From Streptomyces sp. Edi4 (GTDB lineage Bacteria; Actinomycetota; Actinomycetes; Streptomycetales; Streptomycetaceae), in the NCBI RefSeq assembly GCF_040253615.1, contig NZ_JBEJGY010000004.1, positions 5,766,001 to 5,830,000 of the forward strand: a DNA stretch of 64,000 nt, in the 5' to 3' direction. This document shows positions 6,484 through 15,212 of the stretch, piece after piece. The notes beneath the pieces are model-generated. The model did no database searches and was not told where the DNA came from. It was given only the letters and a program-made list of their open reading frames with translations. Every line of letters starts with the position of its first letter. Position 1 is the first letter of the stretch. A program made the translations under genes and the position numbers.

Positions 6484-7788
6484 TCAGGCCCAGCCGAGCT
6501 GGCTCAGGACGGTCTGGGCGAGAAGGATGGTGGACATGCCCGCGACAGCGAGTACGACGATGGTGGCGGCGACGCGGTAGCGCGGTCCGTTGGCCGCGGG
6601 GCCGAGGACGGTGCGGCGGTTGGTCAGGACCAGGAGGTAGACCAGGACGATCGGACTGATCAGGCCCTGGAGTACCTGGGTTCCGATGAGGAGTTGAATG
6701 ACGTTGACCGGCGTGAGGGCGACCGCGGCGCCGAGGATGATCTGGCCGGTGAACATACCGAGGAACAGGGGTGCGTCGCGAAAGCGGCGAGAGACGGAGC
6801 GCTCGACCCCGGCGGCCTCACCGACCGCGTAGCTGGCGGACAGCGGAACCACGGCTCCGGCCAGTGCGGAAGCTCCGATCAGGCCGAACGCGAAGAGGAG
6901 TTCGGCACCCTGCCCGGCGACCGGTTCGAGTGCGTGGGCGGCTTGGGCGGCGGATTGCAGGGGCCCTGTTCCGCCAATGGCCGCGGCGGTGGCGATGATG
7001 ATGGTCAGGCTGATGAGGCAGGCGAACACCGCGCCCAGGACGGCATCGGCCCGCAGGAGCTTGTAGTCCTCGGGTTTCGCGCCGCGGTCCACGACTCCGG
7101 CGGCGGCGTAGAACTGCATGTAGGGGCTGACCGTGGTGCCGATCAACGCGACCGCGAGCAGGACGAACGCCTGACTGCCCTCCATGTGCGGGATCACCAA
7201 GTGGGAGCCGACCCGGCCCCAGTCGGGGTGGCCCAGGACCATGGCGACGGGATAGGCGAAGAACGCCAACGACATGATCAGGAAGATGCGCTCGGCCCAT
7301 TGGTACGAGCCGAAGAGCACCAGGGCCCACAGAAGCAGGGCGGCTGGGGGGACGACGGCCCATTTGGGTACGCCGAGGAGTTCGAAGGCGGCGCCGATTC
7401 CGGCGAATTCGGAGACGACAAGACCGGTGTTGGCCAACAGGAGGCAGAACACGGCGAGGGCGGTCATGCGGAGGCTGAACTGTTCGCGGATCAGGGCGCC
7501 CAGGCCTTTGCCGGTATGGGCGCCGAGACGGACCGCCATTTCCTGGACCATCACCAGGGCGATCGTGACCAGCACCATGAAGAACAGGGTGCCGTAGATG
7601 AACTGGGAGCCGGCTGAGGCGTAAGTGGCGATACCGGCAGCGTCGTTGCCGGCGTTGGCGGCCACCAGTCCGGGGCCCGCGACCGCCGACACCGCGACAA
7701 TCCTCCGCCAGCCCTTTCGTGGCGCCGGTCGCCGCGTGCCGTCAGGGCCGCCGACGGCTCCCGCGGTGGTGTGCGCGTCGCTGGTCAC
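6484..7788 (-). CDS. NRAMP-fold divalent metal transporter, non-canonical (possibly Mg2+-type)
   Basis: 434 residues from GTG 7788, whose first bases overlap the stop of the upstream MgtE-like gene (GTGA). About eleven membrane segments are visible. The fold is NRAMP/SLC11, but both ion-site motifs are altered. The TM1 DPGN motif reads NAGN in GPGLVAANAGNDAAGIATYA, and the TM6 MPH motif reads SPY in GTTVSPYMQFY. Loss of the methionine and aspartate that favour Mn2+/Fe2+ resembles, from memory, the NRMT branch reported to carry Mg2+. Co-translation with a Mg2+-sensing MgtE-like domain and the nearby corA gene support magnesium as a substrate. Transport direction and ion are inferred. Confidence 0.82.
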   Translation of the reverse strand: MTSDAHTTAGAVGGPDGTRRPAPRKGWRRIVAVSAVAGPGLVAANAGNDAAGIATYASAGSQFIYGTLFFMVLVTIALVMVQEMAVRLGAHTGKGLGALIREQFSLRMTALAVFCLLLANTGLVVSEFAGIGAAFELLGVPKWAVVPPAALLLWALVLFGSYQWAERIFLIMSLAFFAYPVAMVLGHPDWGRVGSHLVIPHMEGSQAFVLLAVALIGTTVSPYMQFYAAAGVVDRGAKPEDYKLLRADAVLGAVFACLISLTIIIATAAAIGGTGPLQSAAQAAHALEPVAGQGAELLFAFGLIGASALAGAVVPLSASYAVGEAAGVERSVSRRFRDAPLFLGMFTGQIILGAAVALTPVNVIQLLIGTQVLQGLISPIVLVYLLVLTNRRTVLGPAANGPRYRVAATIVVLAVAGMSTILLAQTVLSQLGWA

Positions 7789-9131
7789 TGCAAGAACCTC
7801 CGGAAGTGGCGCCGCCCGCGTTCGGGGCGAAGGGCTTCGAGAATGTCGTCGGCGAGCATGCGTCCCAGAGGGGTCTCGTTCTCGTCGATGACCAGCAGGG
7901 AGGAAGCGCGGGAGGCCAGCAGATGATCGGCGGCCTCGTCGACGGGGGTGTCGGGACGGAGAGCGATCCGCGGCCCGAACTGGGCAAGCCAATCCGCCAT
8001 GTCGCCCATGGTCGAGGTGTCCTCGGCAATGGCGAGATGGAACAGCGGAACGTCTGTGACCAGCCGTCCGTCTGCGTCCACGACGGCCACGGCGTCGATT
8101 TCGGTGCGGTGCTCGGCCTGTTCGGCGAGCCTGCCCCGGACCTGGGCGACGCTGTTCTCGCGCAGCGCGGTGACGAGCCGGGTGGTCATGGCGCCGCCCA
8201 CGGTGTTTTCAGGGCGGGCCAGCAGTCCGCGCAGGCCGGTGGCCTGTGCCGGGGCCATCCGGTCCAGGAGAATGCTGCGCTCGCTTGCGCCGAGGTCGCG
8301 CAACGCGTCGACGGCCTCGTCGGGTTCCATTTCGCCCAGCATCTGTGCGGCGTAGGCGGGTCCCGCCTCACGCAGAAGGTTCTCCAGCTCGCCGGGCTCC
8401 ATCTCCTCCAGGGCGTCGGCGGCGTGCCCGGGCTCCAGCCAGGTCAGCAACTGCTGGCGCTCCGCACGGCCCAGATCCTCCAGTACGTCGGCGAGGTCCG
8501 CGGGCCTGAGCCGGTGCAGCGAGGCGCGAGTGCCGCGCAGGCTGACCTCGGCCGGCCCTTCCATGGCGTGTTCGGCGAACGGGGCCACCGACCGCCAGTC
8601 CAGTACACGCTCGGGGGTGGGCCGGACTTGCCAGCGCCGCGGCCCCAGCCTGCGCAGCAGCGTGGGCAGGGAGACGTCTACGCCGACCAGGACGGTCCGT
8701 TCGGCCAGGGGTGCGAGGTAGAGGTCGGCGGCGCGGGTGACCTGGATTCCGTCCACGTCCACGAGCTGGTGGTCGAGCACGTCACGGGCCAGCAGCACCT
8801 CACCGGGGCGTCGCTCGTACTCGCGCATGTCCATCCGCGCCGTCCGCAGACGTACCCGGCCCGCGTCGATCCGTTCAACGGCGTCGATGGGAAGGAAGGC
8901 GCGTCGGCGCCCAACGCGGATGACCAGGCCGGTCACCGGTGGATAGGGGTCCGGGCCGTACAGGCGGGCCACCACGTCGGCCATACGGCCGACGTCCTCC
9001 CCTGCCTGATTGGTGACAGGACCACCGACCAGGCCTGCTACGGACAGCAGGGAGCCACGCACCGTTCGGGCGGCGGTGGCTTGGCGTGCGAGCTTGACAC
9101 GGCGGTCCCGCAGACGCGAGGAGGTGGTCAT
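7785..9131 (-). CDS. PRC-barrel/MgtE-N/CBS regulatory protein without a membrane domain
   Basis: 448 residues from ATG 9131. Residues about 25-190 look like two PRC-barrel-type segments (VGRMADVVARLYG; VDVDGIQVTRAADLYL). Residues about 200-320 form a superhelical MgtE N-domain with repeats such as RPADLADVLEDLG, PGHAADALEEMEPGE and PDEAVDALRDLG. Residues about 330-448 form a CBS pair (VGGAMTTRLVTALRE; ASSLLVIDENETPLG). In MgtE the N and CBS domains bind Mg2+ and gate the channel, but the five-helix pore is missing here. The gene is coupled to the NRAMP gene downstream, so I infer a soluble gate or sensor for that transporter. Confidence 0.85.
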   Translation of the reverse strand: MTTSSRLRDRRVKLARQATAARTVRGSLLSVAGLVGGPVTNQAGEDVGRMADVVARLYGPDPYPPVTGLVIRVGRRRAFLPIDAVERIDAGRVRLRTARMDMREYERRPGEVLLARDVLDHQLVDVDGIQVTRAADLYLAPLAERTVLVGVDVSLPTLLRRLGPRRWQVRPTPERVLDWRSVAPFAEHAMEGPAEVSLRGTRASLHRLRPADLADVLEDLGRAERQQLLTWLEPGHAADALEEMEPGELENLLREAGPAYAAQMLGEMEPDEAVDALRDLGASERSILLDRMAPAQATGLRGLLARPENTVGGAMTTRLVTALRENSVAQVRGRLAEQAEHRTEIDAVAVVDADGRLVTDVPLFHLAIAEDTSTMGDMADWLAQFGPRIALRPDTPVDEAADHLLASRASSLLVIDENETPLGRMLADDILEALRPERGRRHFRRFLQ

Positions 9132-9982
9132 GAGCAGTTGGTTGGCAGACAGGGCGAGCCCCCTGAACCCGCCGTGGCGGGAGCGGGCGACACCATGTCG
9201 CCACGCGCGTTCCCCGTGCTGACCAACAGCGGTGGGATGCGGCGGTTACCTGGTGTCGCGGAGAGACGGCGAGGAAGACGACATGGAGGGCCGACTGTGA
9301 CCCGGACTACTGTCCATCTCGCCTCCTTTGCTCATGAGCATCCGTGCTCTGCCATCCGACCTGCCGCCGGCACAACCGGCTCGCAGCTGTGGACGGCGCT
9401 CGCAAGACGCACCCCAACCTCCGCCAGGACGGGCTCAGATGAGTGTGGTGCGCTTCCGCAGCATACGGGAAATAGTTGCCCAGTTGCGCAAGTGGTGCTT
9501 AGATCCGGGCAACTGTCGAACAGGTGGGCTGCCGCATGAAACCCTCACGCCACCGACCCGCCATGGCCGCGACGGCTGGCGTGGCCTCGGTCTGGGCGCA
9601 ACGCTCGAAACGCCGGGCCTCGCATACGCGCCACCTGAAGCACGGACGCTGCTCAGCAGCGCCATGGCCGGCACGGCTGCCGTCGGTGCGACCCTGTTCC
9701 TCGCCCGCCGACGAGCACAGCGAAGCGGTGCACCAGTGAACTCCGGCCCCGGGGAGGCGGCCTCCTGTGCGGACGCGCGGCCGGCGTTCCCCTCCACGCC
9801 ATCGCACAGGACGCCCGGGCTTTCCGTGACCACTGTCCAACAGTGGATCGCCTCCCACCAGGACCGGCCGCGAGACTCCAAGCCCTGACGGCCATACCCG
9901 CTCCTGAAGCAGGGCGACAACGCCCCGGGCGACGCCCGCCTGCCCGCCCGCTCCCACTACACCGTTCTTGAGATTGCAGGTC
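9132..9982. other. 850-base region without a recognisable gene
   Basis: Between the divergent MgtE-like and corA genes. Several open frames exist on both strands but none has a ribosome site, GC-biased codons or a recognisable motif. The most gene-like is a 74-codon frame from ATG 9664 with one hydrophobic stretch. The region contains the nested palindrome at 9474-9514 and probably both divergent promoters. Confidence 0.5.
9474..9514. repeat. Nested palindrome in the metal-transport control region
   Basis: Outer perfect 8-bp arms AGTTGCCC (9474-9481) and GGGCAACT (9507-9514) enclose an internal perfect palindrome TTGCGCAA (9484-9491). The structure could be an operator or an RNA fold controlling the flanking transporter genes. 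Confidence 0.4.
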
Positions 9983-10960
9983 ATGACGACACGCACACGG
10001 CTATACCGCAGCGGCACACTGGCGCTGGAGGACTTCCCGGCCGAGGACATATCCGAATACATCGACGAACCAGGTGTGACGGTCTGGCTCGACCTGAGCG
10101 CACCGGGCCCTGCCGACTTCGCCATGATCAGCGAAGAGTTCGGTCTCCATGAACTGGCGGTCGAAGATGCCCGTCACGAGCATCAGCGGCCCAAGCTCGA
10201 CCGCTACCGCACCCATGCCTTCCTCAGCGCCTACGCGGTCCGCACGGACCCGGACAGCGGACGCGTGTCCACAAGCGAACTGTCGGTCTTCGTGACCGAG
10301 AACGCGCTCATCACCGTCCGCCCCGATGAGCGCTTCAGTATCGAGGAGGTCGTCGAGCGCTGGGACAACAACGCGGACTTGGCCAAACACGGCGTCGGCT
10401 ACCTCCTGCACGGACTCCTGGACCACATCGTGGACGGGTACTTCGCGGCCGTGCAAGACCTCGACGACCGCATCGAAGCCGTTGAGGACCTGCTGTTCGA
10501 CGAAGGCCGCCAACAGATCGACACCGTCCAACGCGGCTCCTATCAGCTGCGCAAAAGCCTCTCCCGGCTGCGACGCGTGGTCCTGCCCATGCGAGAGGTG
10601 GTCAACAGCCTTCTGCGCCGTGACCTGCACATCGTGGCCGAGCCGCTGCTGCCCTACTACCAGGACGTCTACGACCACGTGCTGCGGGCCGGAGAGTGGA
10701 CCGAGTCGCTGCGGGACATGATCGGTTCGATCATGGAGACCAACCTGACGGTTCAGGGCAACCGCATGAACCTCATCATGAAGAAGGTCACCAGCTGGGC
10801 CTCCATCATCGCCGTGCCAACCGCGATCACCGGTTTCTACGGGCAGAACGTGCCCTACCCCGGGTTCAGCACCCAGACCGGGTTCATCACGTCGACGGCA
10901 GCCATCATCATCCTGTCCGTCGTCCTGTACGCCGCCTTCAAACGCAAAGACTGGATCTGA
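9983..10960 (+). CDS. corA: CorA-family magnesium/divalent cation channel
   Basis: 325 residues from ATG 9983; an upstream in-frame start at 9968 is less likely. The layout is standard for CorA: a cytoplasmic alpha/beta domain (about 1-240), a long pore helix rich in charged residues, then two membrane helices at the C-terminus. The signature loop after the first helix reads GFYGQNVPYPGF, so the canonical GMN is GQN; the Asn that coordinates hydrated Mg2+ is kept. CorA forms a homopentamer in the plasma membrane. It is divergent from the MgtE-like/NRAMP operon, and together they look like a magnesium-handling cluster. Confidence 0.9.
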   Translation: MTTRTRLYRSGTLALEDFPAEDISEYIDEPGVTVWLDLSAPGPADFAMISEEFGLHELAVEDARHEHQRPKLDRYRTHAFLSAYAVRTDPDSGRVSTSELSVFVTENALITVRPDERFSIEEVVERWDNNADLAKHGVGYLLHGLLDHIVDGYFAAVQDLDDRIEAVEDLLFDEGRQQIDTVQRGSYQLRKSLSRLRRVVLPMREVVNSLLRRDLHIVAEPLLPYYQDVYDHVLRAGEWTESLRDMIGSIMETNLTVQGNRMNLIMKKVTSWASIIAVPTAITGFYGQNVPYPGFSTQTGFITSTAAIIILSVVLYAAFKRKDWI

Positions 10961-11175
10961 CGTGCTCCAGGGGCGGCGTGCGCGTGCCTGGGTACGCGCC
11001 GGGAAGGTTCTCCCGAAGAGACGGGCCCCGGGCCGCGAAGGGTCCCAGCGCGCCCGACGGCAGCACCCCGGTGCGTCTACAGTGTCGTAGACCGTAGGCT
11101 GGGAGGCGCCGAACAGGCGCCTGAGGACGCGTCGCACGCTGTGTGTCCTGGCGCTCCCCCGAATCCGGAAGGCAC

Positions 11176-13011
11176 ATGCCCGTGTCCGAAGACCGTCCCG
11201 GCCAGACCGGTCCGCCGACGCAGGCCCAGCGTCGGGACGCCGAAACGGGTCAGGCCCGGCGCGGTCGTTGGCGCCGCAGGGCCGCCGGCGGTTCAGTCTG
11301 GTATCTGCGCCTGGTCGCGGCGCTCAACCTTGTGGCCGTCCTCTCCGTGCCTTTCCGCTCGCAGGTGCGCATTCACAATGCCGACGGGCGCTACTTCACC
11401 CCGTACCTGGCGACAGCAGGTCTGGTCTCGGTGGTGTTGTCCCTCTTCCTGGCCCTGGTGATGCGGCGCCGTAAGCGCGCGGCGTGGATTTTCAACGTCG
11501 GCCTGGCAGGCGTGACGCTTGTCTCCATGGTCGTGCTGCTGGCTCTTTCCGACCCCGACGCCAGCTACCGCCGTCATCCTTTCAACTACTTCTCCGCCGG
11601 GCTGACCGCGCTGTTCGTGTTGATGCTCCTGGTGGGCCGCAAGGAGTTCGTCGCCAAGGGCGACCGGTCGAACATCGGTCTCGCGGTGGGCGTAGGGGTG
11701 ACCTCGACAGCCTTCAGCGTTGCCCTCGGTACGGCATTGGTCACCTGGACCAACACGGTGTCAGGCTCCGCGCCGCGAGACCGGCTCGGTTACACACTCG
11801 CCAGGATGGTGACCCTGGAGCCGTCGGAACGGGCCCAGGAGCTGATTGCCGTCCCCCGCACAGTGGATGTGACGATCAACGTACTGAGCGCGCTGACGCT
11901 GATGCTGGTCCTGTACGCCTGCTTCCGCGCCCCGCGCGGCAGGGAATGGCTCAACGGCGAGGATGAGCAGCGGCTGCGCAGCCTGCTGGCCAAGCACGGA
12001 GACCGGGACTCGCTGGGGTACTTCGCCTTGCGACGTGACAAGACGGTGATGTGGTCCGCGAGCGGGAAGGCCGCAGTGGTGTATCGCGTCGTCGGCGGTG
12101 TCACGCTCGCATCCGGCGACCCCATCGGCGATCTGGAGGCGTGGCCCGGCGCCATCGAGCGCTGGCTCGGCGAAGCCCGGGAACACGGGTGGGCGCCCGC
12201 GGTCATGGGCGCTTCCGAGGAGGCAGGCGCCGTCTACGCCCGGCATGGCCTGAACGCCCTCGAACTGGGTGACGAGGCCATCGTCGAACGCTCCGAATTC
12301 ACCCTTGAGGGCCGTGCGATGCGAGGCCTGCGACAAGCGTGCAACCGGGTACAGCGAGCCGGGTACACGGTCCGGATCCGCCGCCACCAGGACATTCCGG
12401 ACGACGAGATGGCACGACTCGTTCAAAAGGCCGACCAGTGGCGCGACGGCGCCACCGAACGCGGCTTCTCCATGGCTCTGGGGCGACTCGGTGACGCGCT
12501 GGACGGGCGCTGCGTCATGGTCGAGTGCCACGACGCGAAGGGCGGTCTCGCGGCGCTGCTCAGCTTCGTTCCCTGGGGGGACAACGGGCTGTCTCTGGAC
12601 CTCATGCGCCGGGACCGCGATTGCGACAACGGCCTCCTCGAGTACATGGTCACTGAGGTGCTGGCCGGCGCTGTCGAACTCGGCATCGAACGGGTCTCAC
12701 TCAACTTCGCCATGTTCCGTTCCGTCTTCGAACGCGGCTCCCGCCTCGGTGCCGGGCCTGTCCTGCGGCTGTGGCGGTCCATCCTCACCTTCTTCTCCCG
12801 CTGGTGGCAGATCGAGTCCCTCTACCGCGCCAATGCCAAATACCGACCCATCTGGGAGCCCCGCTACATTCTGTTCGCCTCAAGCGGCGACCTGCCCCGC
12901 ATCGCTCTCGCCGGCGCTCGGGCCGAGGGATTCGTCAGCGCCCCCCGCCTGCCCGAACTCTTCCGGCGCCGACACCCGGCCGCCACGCCAACGGCCCCTC
13001 AACAACCGTAG
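11176..13011 (+). CDS. MprF/LysX-type DUF2156 membrane protein (phosphatidylglycerol lysyltransferase-like)
   Basis: 611 residues from ATG 11176, with GGAAGG at 11167-11172. The N-terminal 250 residues hold about six hydrophobic helices. The C-terminal half (about 290-590) matches DUF2156, a tandem GNAT-like catalytic domain, with HGDRDSLGYFALRRDK, VTLASGDPIGD, MRGLRQACNRVQRAGY and LSLDLMRRD. Family members transfer lysine from Lys-tRNA to phosphatidylglycerol, giving a cationic lipid that protects against cationic peptides. There is no lysyl-tRNA synthetase domain, unlike mycobacterial LysX. A two-component system follows 230 bases downstream and may control envelope charge. Confidence 0.82.
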   Translation: MPVSEDRPGQTGPPTQAQRRDAETGQARRGRWRRRAAGGSVWYLRLVAALNLVAVLSVPFRSQVRIHNADGRYFTPYLATAGLVSVVLSLFLALVMRRRKRAAWIFNVGLAGVTLVSMVVLLALSDPDASYRRHPFNYFSAGLTALFVLMLLVGRKEFVAKGDRSNIGLAVGVGVTSTAFSVALGTALVTWTNTVSGSAPRDRLGYTLARMVTLEPSERAQELIAVPRTVDVTINVLSALTLMLVLYACFRAPRGREWLNGEDEQRLRSLLAKHGDRDSLGYFALRRDKTVMWSASGKAAVVYRVVGGVTLASGDPIGDLEAWPGAIERWLGEAREHGWAPAVMGASEEAGAVYARHGLNALELGDEAIVERSEFTLEGRAMRGLRQACNRVQRAGYTVRIRRHQDIPDDEMARLVQKADQWRDGATERGFSMALGRLGDALDGRCVMVECHDAKGGLAALLSFVPWGDNGLSLDLMRRDRDCDNGLLEYMVTEVLAGAVELGIERVSLNFAMFRSVFERGSRLGAGPVLRLWRSILTFFSRWWQIESLYRANAKYRPIWEPRYILFASSGDLPRIALAGARAEGFVSAPRLPELFRRRHPAATPTAPQQP

Positions 13012-13243
13012 GGATCCGGCATCCGCCACGGTGGAAGCGGGCGGGTCCTTCCAGCTCCGTACCAAGCGCGGGCCGCGCGCAGTGGGCAGCGGCGGTCCGA
13101 GTTCACCAGGTGTCGGCGGCGACCTCGGGGCCCCCGGGAGTGCTGGTCGTCGGCCCTCGTGTCCTCCTCGTTCCCCTGCCCGACCGTCAGGCGGCCGACC
13201 AGGGCAGATGGAGAACTTGGACGCGAGTCTCTACGGTCGGTGC

Positions 13244-13897
13244 GTGGCTTTCATCATGGTGTGCGAGGACGACGCGGCGGTCCGCGGCATCCTCAAGCGC
13301 GCCCTGGAACACGACGGCCACAGCGTCGGCGTCTCCGCCACCGCCGACGGCCTGCTGCGGCAGCTCGTACCGGCGCCCGAACTGGTCGTCCTGGATCTGG
13401 GGCTTCCGGACGCGGACGGGCGCGATGTCTGCCTTGCCCTTCGGTCGCGCGGTGTCGATGTGCCGGTGCTGATGCTCACCGCCTTGGACGGCCTTCATCA
13501 CAAGGTGGACGGCTTCGAGGCCGGCGCCGACGACTACATGACCAAACCCTTCGACATCCCGGAACTGCTGGTCCGCGTCCGAGCGCTGCTGCGCCGCGCC
13601 ACCGTGGCGTTCGCACCGCGCGAGGTCGTCCTGGATCCGACGAAGCACGTGGTGACCTACGACTCGGTGAGCGCGAGCCTGACCCCGACGGAGTTCCGGC
13701 TGCTGGGCCGCCTGATCGCCTCGCCGGGCGACGCGGTACGCCGTCACGCCCTCACCGCTGCCGGCTGGCCGCACGGTGCACAGGTCAGCGACAACACCCT
13801 CGACTCCTTCGTGCGCCGGCTGCGGACCAAGCTCGGTCCGCTGGGTGTCGCCGAGCATCTGGCGACCGTCCGCGGTGTGGGCTACCGATGGCAGTGA
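13244..13897 (+). CDS. Response regulator, OmpR/PhoB type
   Basis: 217 residues if GTG 13244 is the start; ATG 13208 and ATG 13256 are in frame and possible. The receiver domain has the acidic pair CEDD, phospho-acceptor Asp51 in VVLDLGLPDADG, Thr79 and Lys101 in MTKPF. The C-terminal winged-helix domain (about 125-217) has SASLTPTEFRLLGRL and ends VRGVGYRW, typical of the OmpR class. It overlaps the histidine kinase gene by 10 bases, so the two are co-translated. Targets may include the MprF-like gene upstream or the DUF347-type gene downstream. Confidence 0.9.
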   Translation: MAFIMVCEDDAAVRGILKRALEHDGHSVGVSATADGLLRQLVPAPELVVLDLGLPDADGRDVCLALRSRGVDVPVLMLTALDGLHHKVDGFEAGADDYMTKPFDIPELLVRVRALLRRATVAFAPREVVLDPTKHVVTYDSVSASLTPTEFRLLGRLIASPGDAVRRHALTAAGWPHGAQVSDNTLDSFVRRLRTKLGPLGVAEHLATVRGVGYRWQ

Positions 13898-15174
13898 CGG
13901 GATTTCGCAGAAGGGTCGTCGCGCTCACGGTGCTGACCGCCACCGCCGTGGTCGCGGTCCTGGTCGTGGTCTCGCACGTGCTGCTGAGCCGGGTGACGGA
14001 CGCCGACGCACATGATCTGGCGCGTACCCGCGCCGAGGCGGTCGCGGCGAACGTCACCACCGCGGGAGGCCGTGTCGTGCTGACGGAGAACGACAGCGAG
14101 GCGCTGGACGAGGTCGCCTGGGTCTATGCGGACGGCCGTCTGATCGACGGGAACGTTCCGCCCGGCATGGCCGAGCGCGTCGAGGCACTGGCCGTCGCGG
14201 GGCGGTCGCAGACCGCCACCGTCGCGCACTACCTCCTGTACGCGCGAAAGGTCCCGGTGGACGGCCACCGCGTCATGGTGGTCGTCCGGGTGGACCTCAC
14301 GCCGTACGAGACGTCCGAGCAGCACAGCCTGACCCTGTCGCTGGTACTGGGCGGACTCGCGGTCCTGCTCGCAGGCTGTGTCGCACACCTCGTGGTGCGC
14401 CGGGCGCTGCGGGTCGTGCACGACATGGCGGCCCTGGCCGACGACTGGGGCCACCACGAACCCGGGCGGCGCTTCGGCCTCGGGGCTGCCCGCGACGAGT
14501 TCGGGCAACTGGCGCAGACCCTCGACCGCCTCCTGGAGCGTGTCGACACCGCGCTGGCGGACGAGCGCCGGCTCACCGACGAGATCGCCCACGAGCTGCG
14601 GACACCGCTCACGGTCCTGCGGGGCGAGGCGCAGCTGGCGCAGCTGGCCGGTGAGCCGGTGGCGCCGGAGGCGGTGCTGAGCGAAGTCGACCGCCTCAAC
14701 ACGGCGATCACGACGCTTCTGCGCGCCGCGCGCGCACGGACGGACGCCGGAACCCGGTGTGATCTTCGGTCCGCCGCGCGGCAGGCGATCGCCGGTCGGG
14801 CGGTCGAGGTCGCCTTCCCTGCCAAAACCGAGGTCGCCGTGGCGCCCGACGTCGCCGTGTCGCTGCTGTCGCCCCTGCTGGAGAACGGACTGCGGCATGC
14901 CCGGTCGCGTGTGTGGATCACCGCGCGCGTCCAGGGTGAGGCCGTCGTGGTCGATGTCCTGGACGACGGCCCCGGGGTCGATCCCACCGAAGTCGACCGG
15001 GTCTTCGAAGCGGGGGTGACCAGCGGCGACGGATACGGCCTCGGGCTGCCGGTGGTGCGGCGTATCGCCGCCTCCGCGGGGGTGGAGGTCCGCGCGATCG
15101 CCGACGGGCGCGGCCACATCGAGGTGACGCTCCCGGCCGCCGAAGCGCCACGCAGTCAGCATGCCGCCACGTAG
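13888..15174 (+). CDS. Sensor histidine kinase, two-component partner
   Basis: 428 residues from ATG 13888. There is a membrane helix near the N-terminus, an extracytoplasmic sensor of about 120 residues, a second helix (about 145-170), a HAMP-like linker and DHp domain with phospho-acceptor His235 in DEIAHELRTPLTVL. The ATPase domain has the N box LLENGLRHA and G boxes DDGPGVD and GYGLGLPVVRR. This is the orthodox class that pairs with OmpR-type regulators. The sensor domain has no recognised ligand motif. It is coupled to the response regulator gene by a 10-base overlap. Confidence 0.9.
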   Translation: MAVTGFRRRVVALTVLTATAVVAVLVVVSHVLLSRVTDADAHDLARTRAEAVAANVTTAGGRVVLTENDSEALDEVAWVYADGRLIDGNVPPGMAERVEALAVAGRSQTATVAHYLLYARKVPVDGHRVMVVVRVDLTPYETSEQHSLTLSLVLGGLAVLLAGCVAHLVVRRALRVVHDMAALADDWGHHEPGRRFGLGAARDEFGQLAQTLDRLLERVDTALADERRLTDEIAHELRTPLTVLRGEAQLAQLAGEPVAPEAVLSEVDRLNTAITTLLRAARARTDAGTRCDLRSAARQAIAGRAVEVAFPAKTEVAVAPDVAVSLLSPLLENGLRHARSRVWITARVQGEAVVVDVLDDGPGVDPTEVDRVFEAGVTSGDGYGLGLPVVRRIAASAGVEVRAIADGRGHIEVTLPAAEAPRSQHAAT

Positions 15175-15212
15175 TCAGGTTGCTTGCAGGTTCCGTGCGT
15201 CAGCCTCCCCGC

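Noticed and set aside
9664-9888. 74-codon frame with a hydrophobic stretch upstream of corA
   Set aside because: No ribosome-binding site, poor codon bias and no recognisable family; could be real but I cannot support it.
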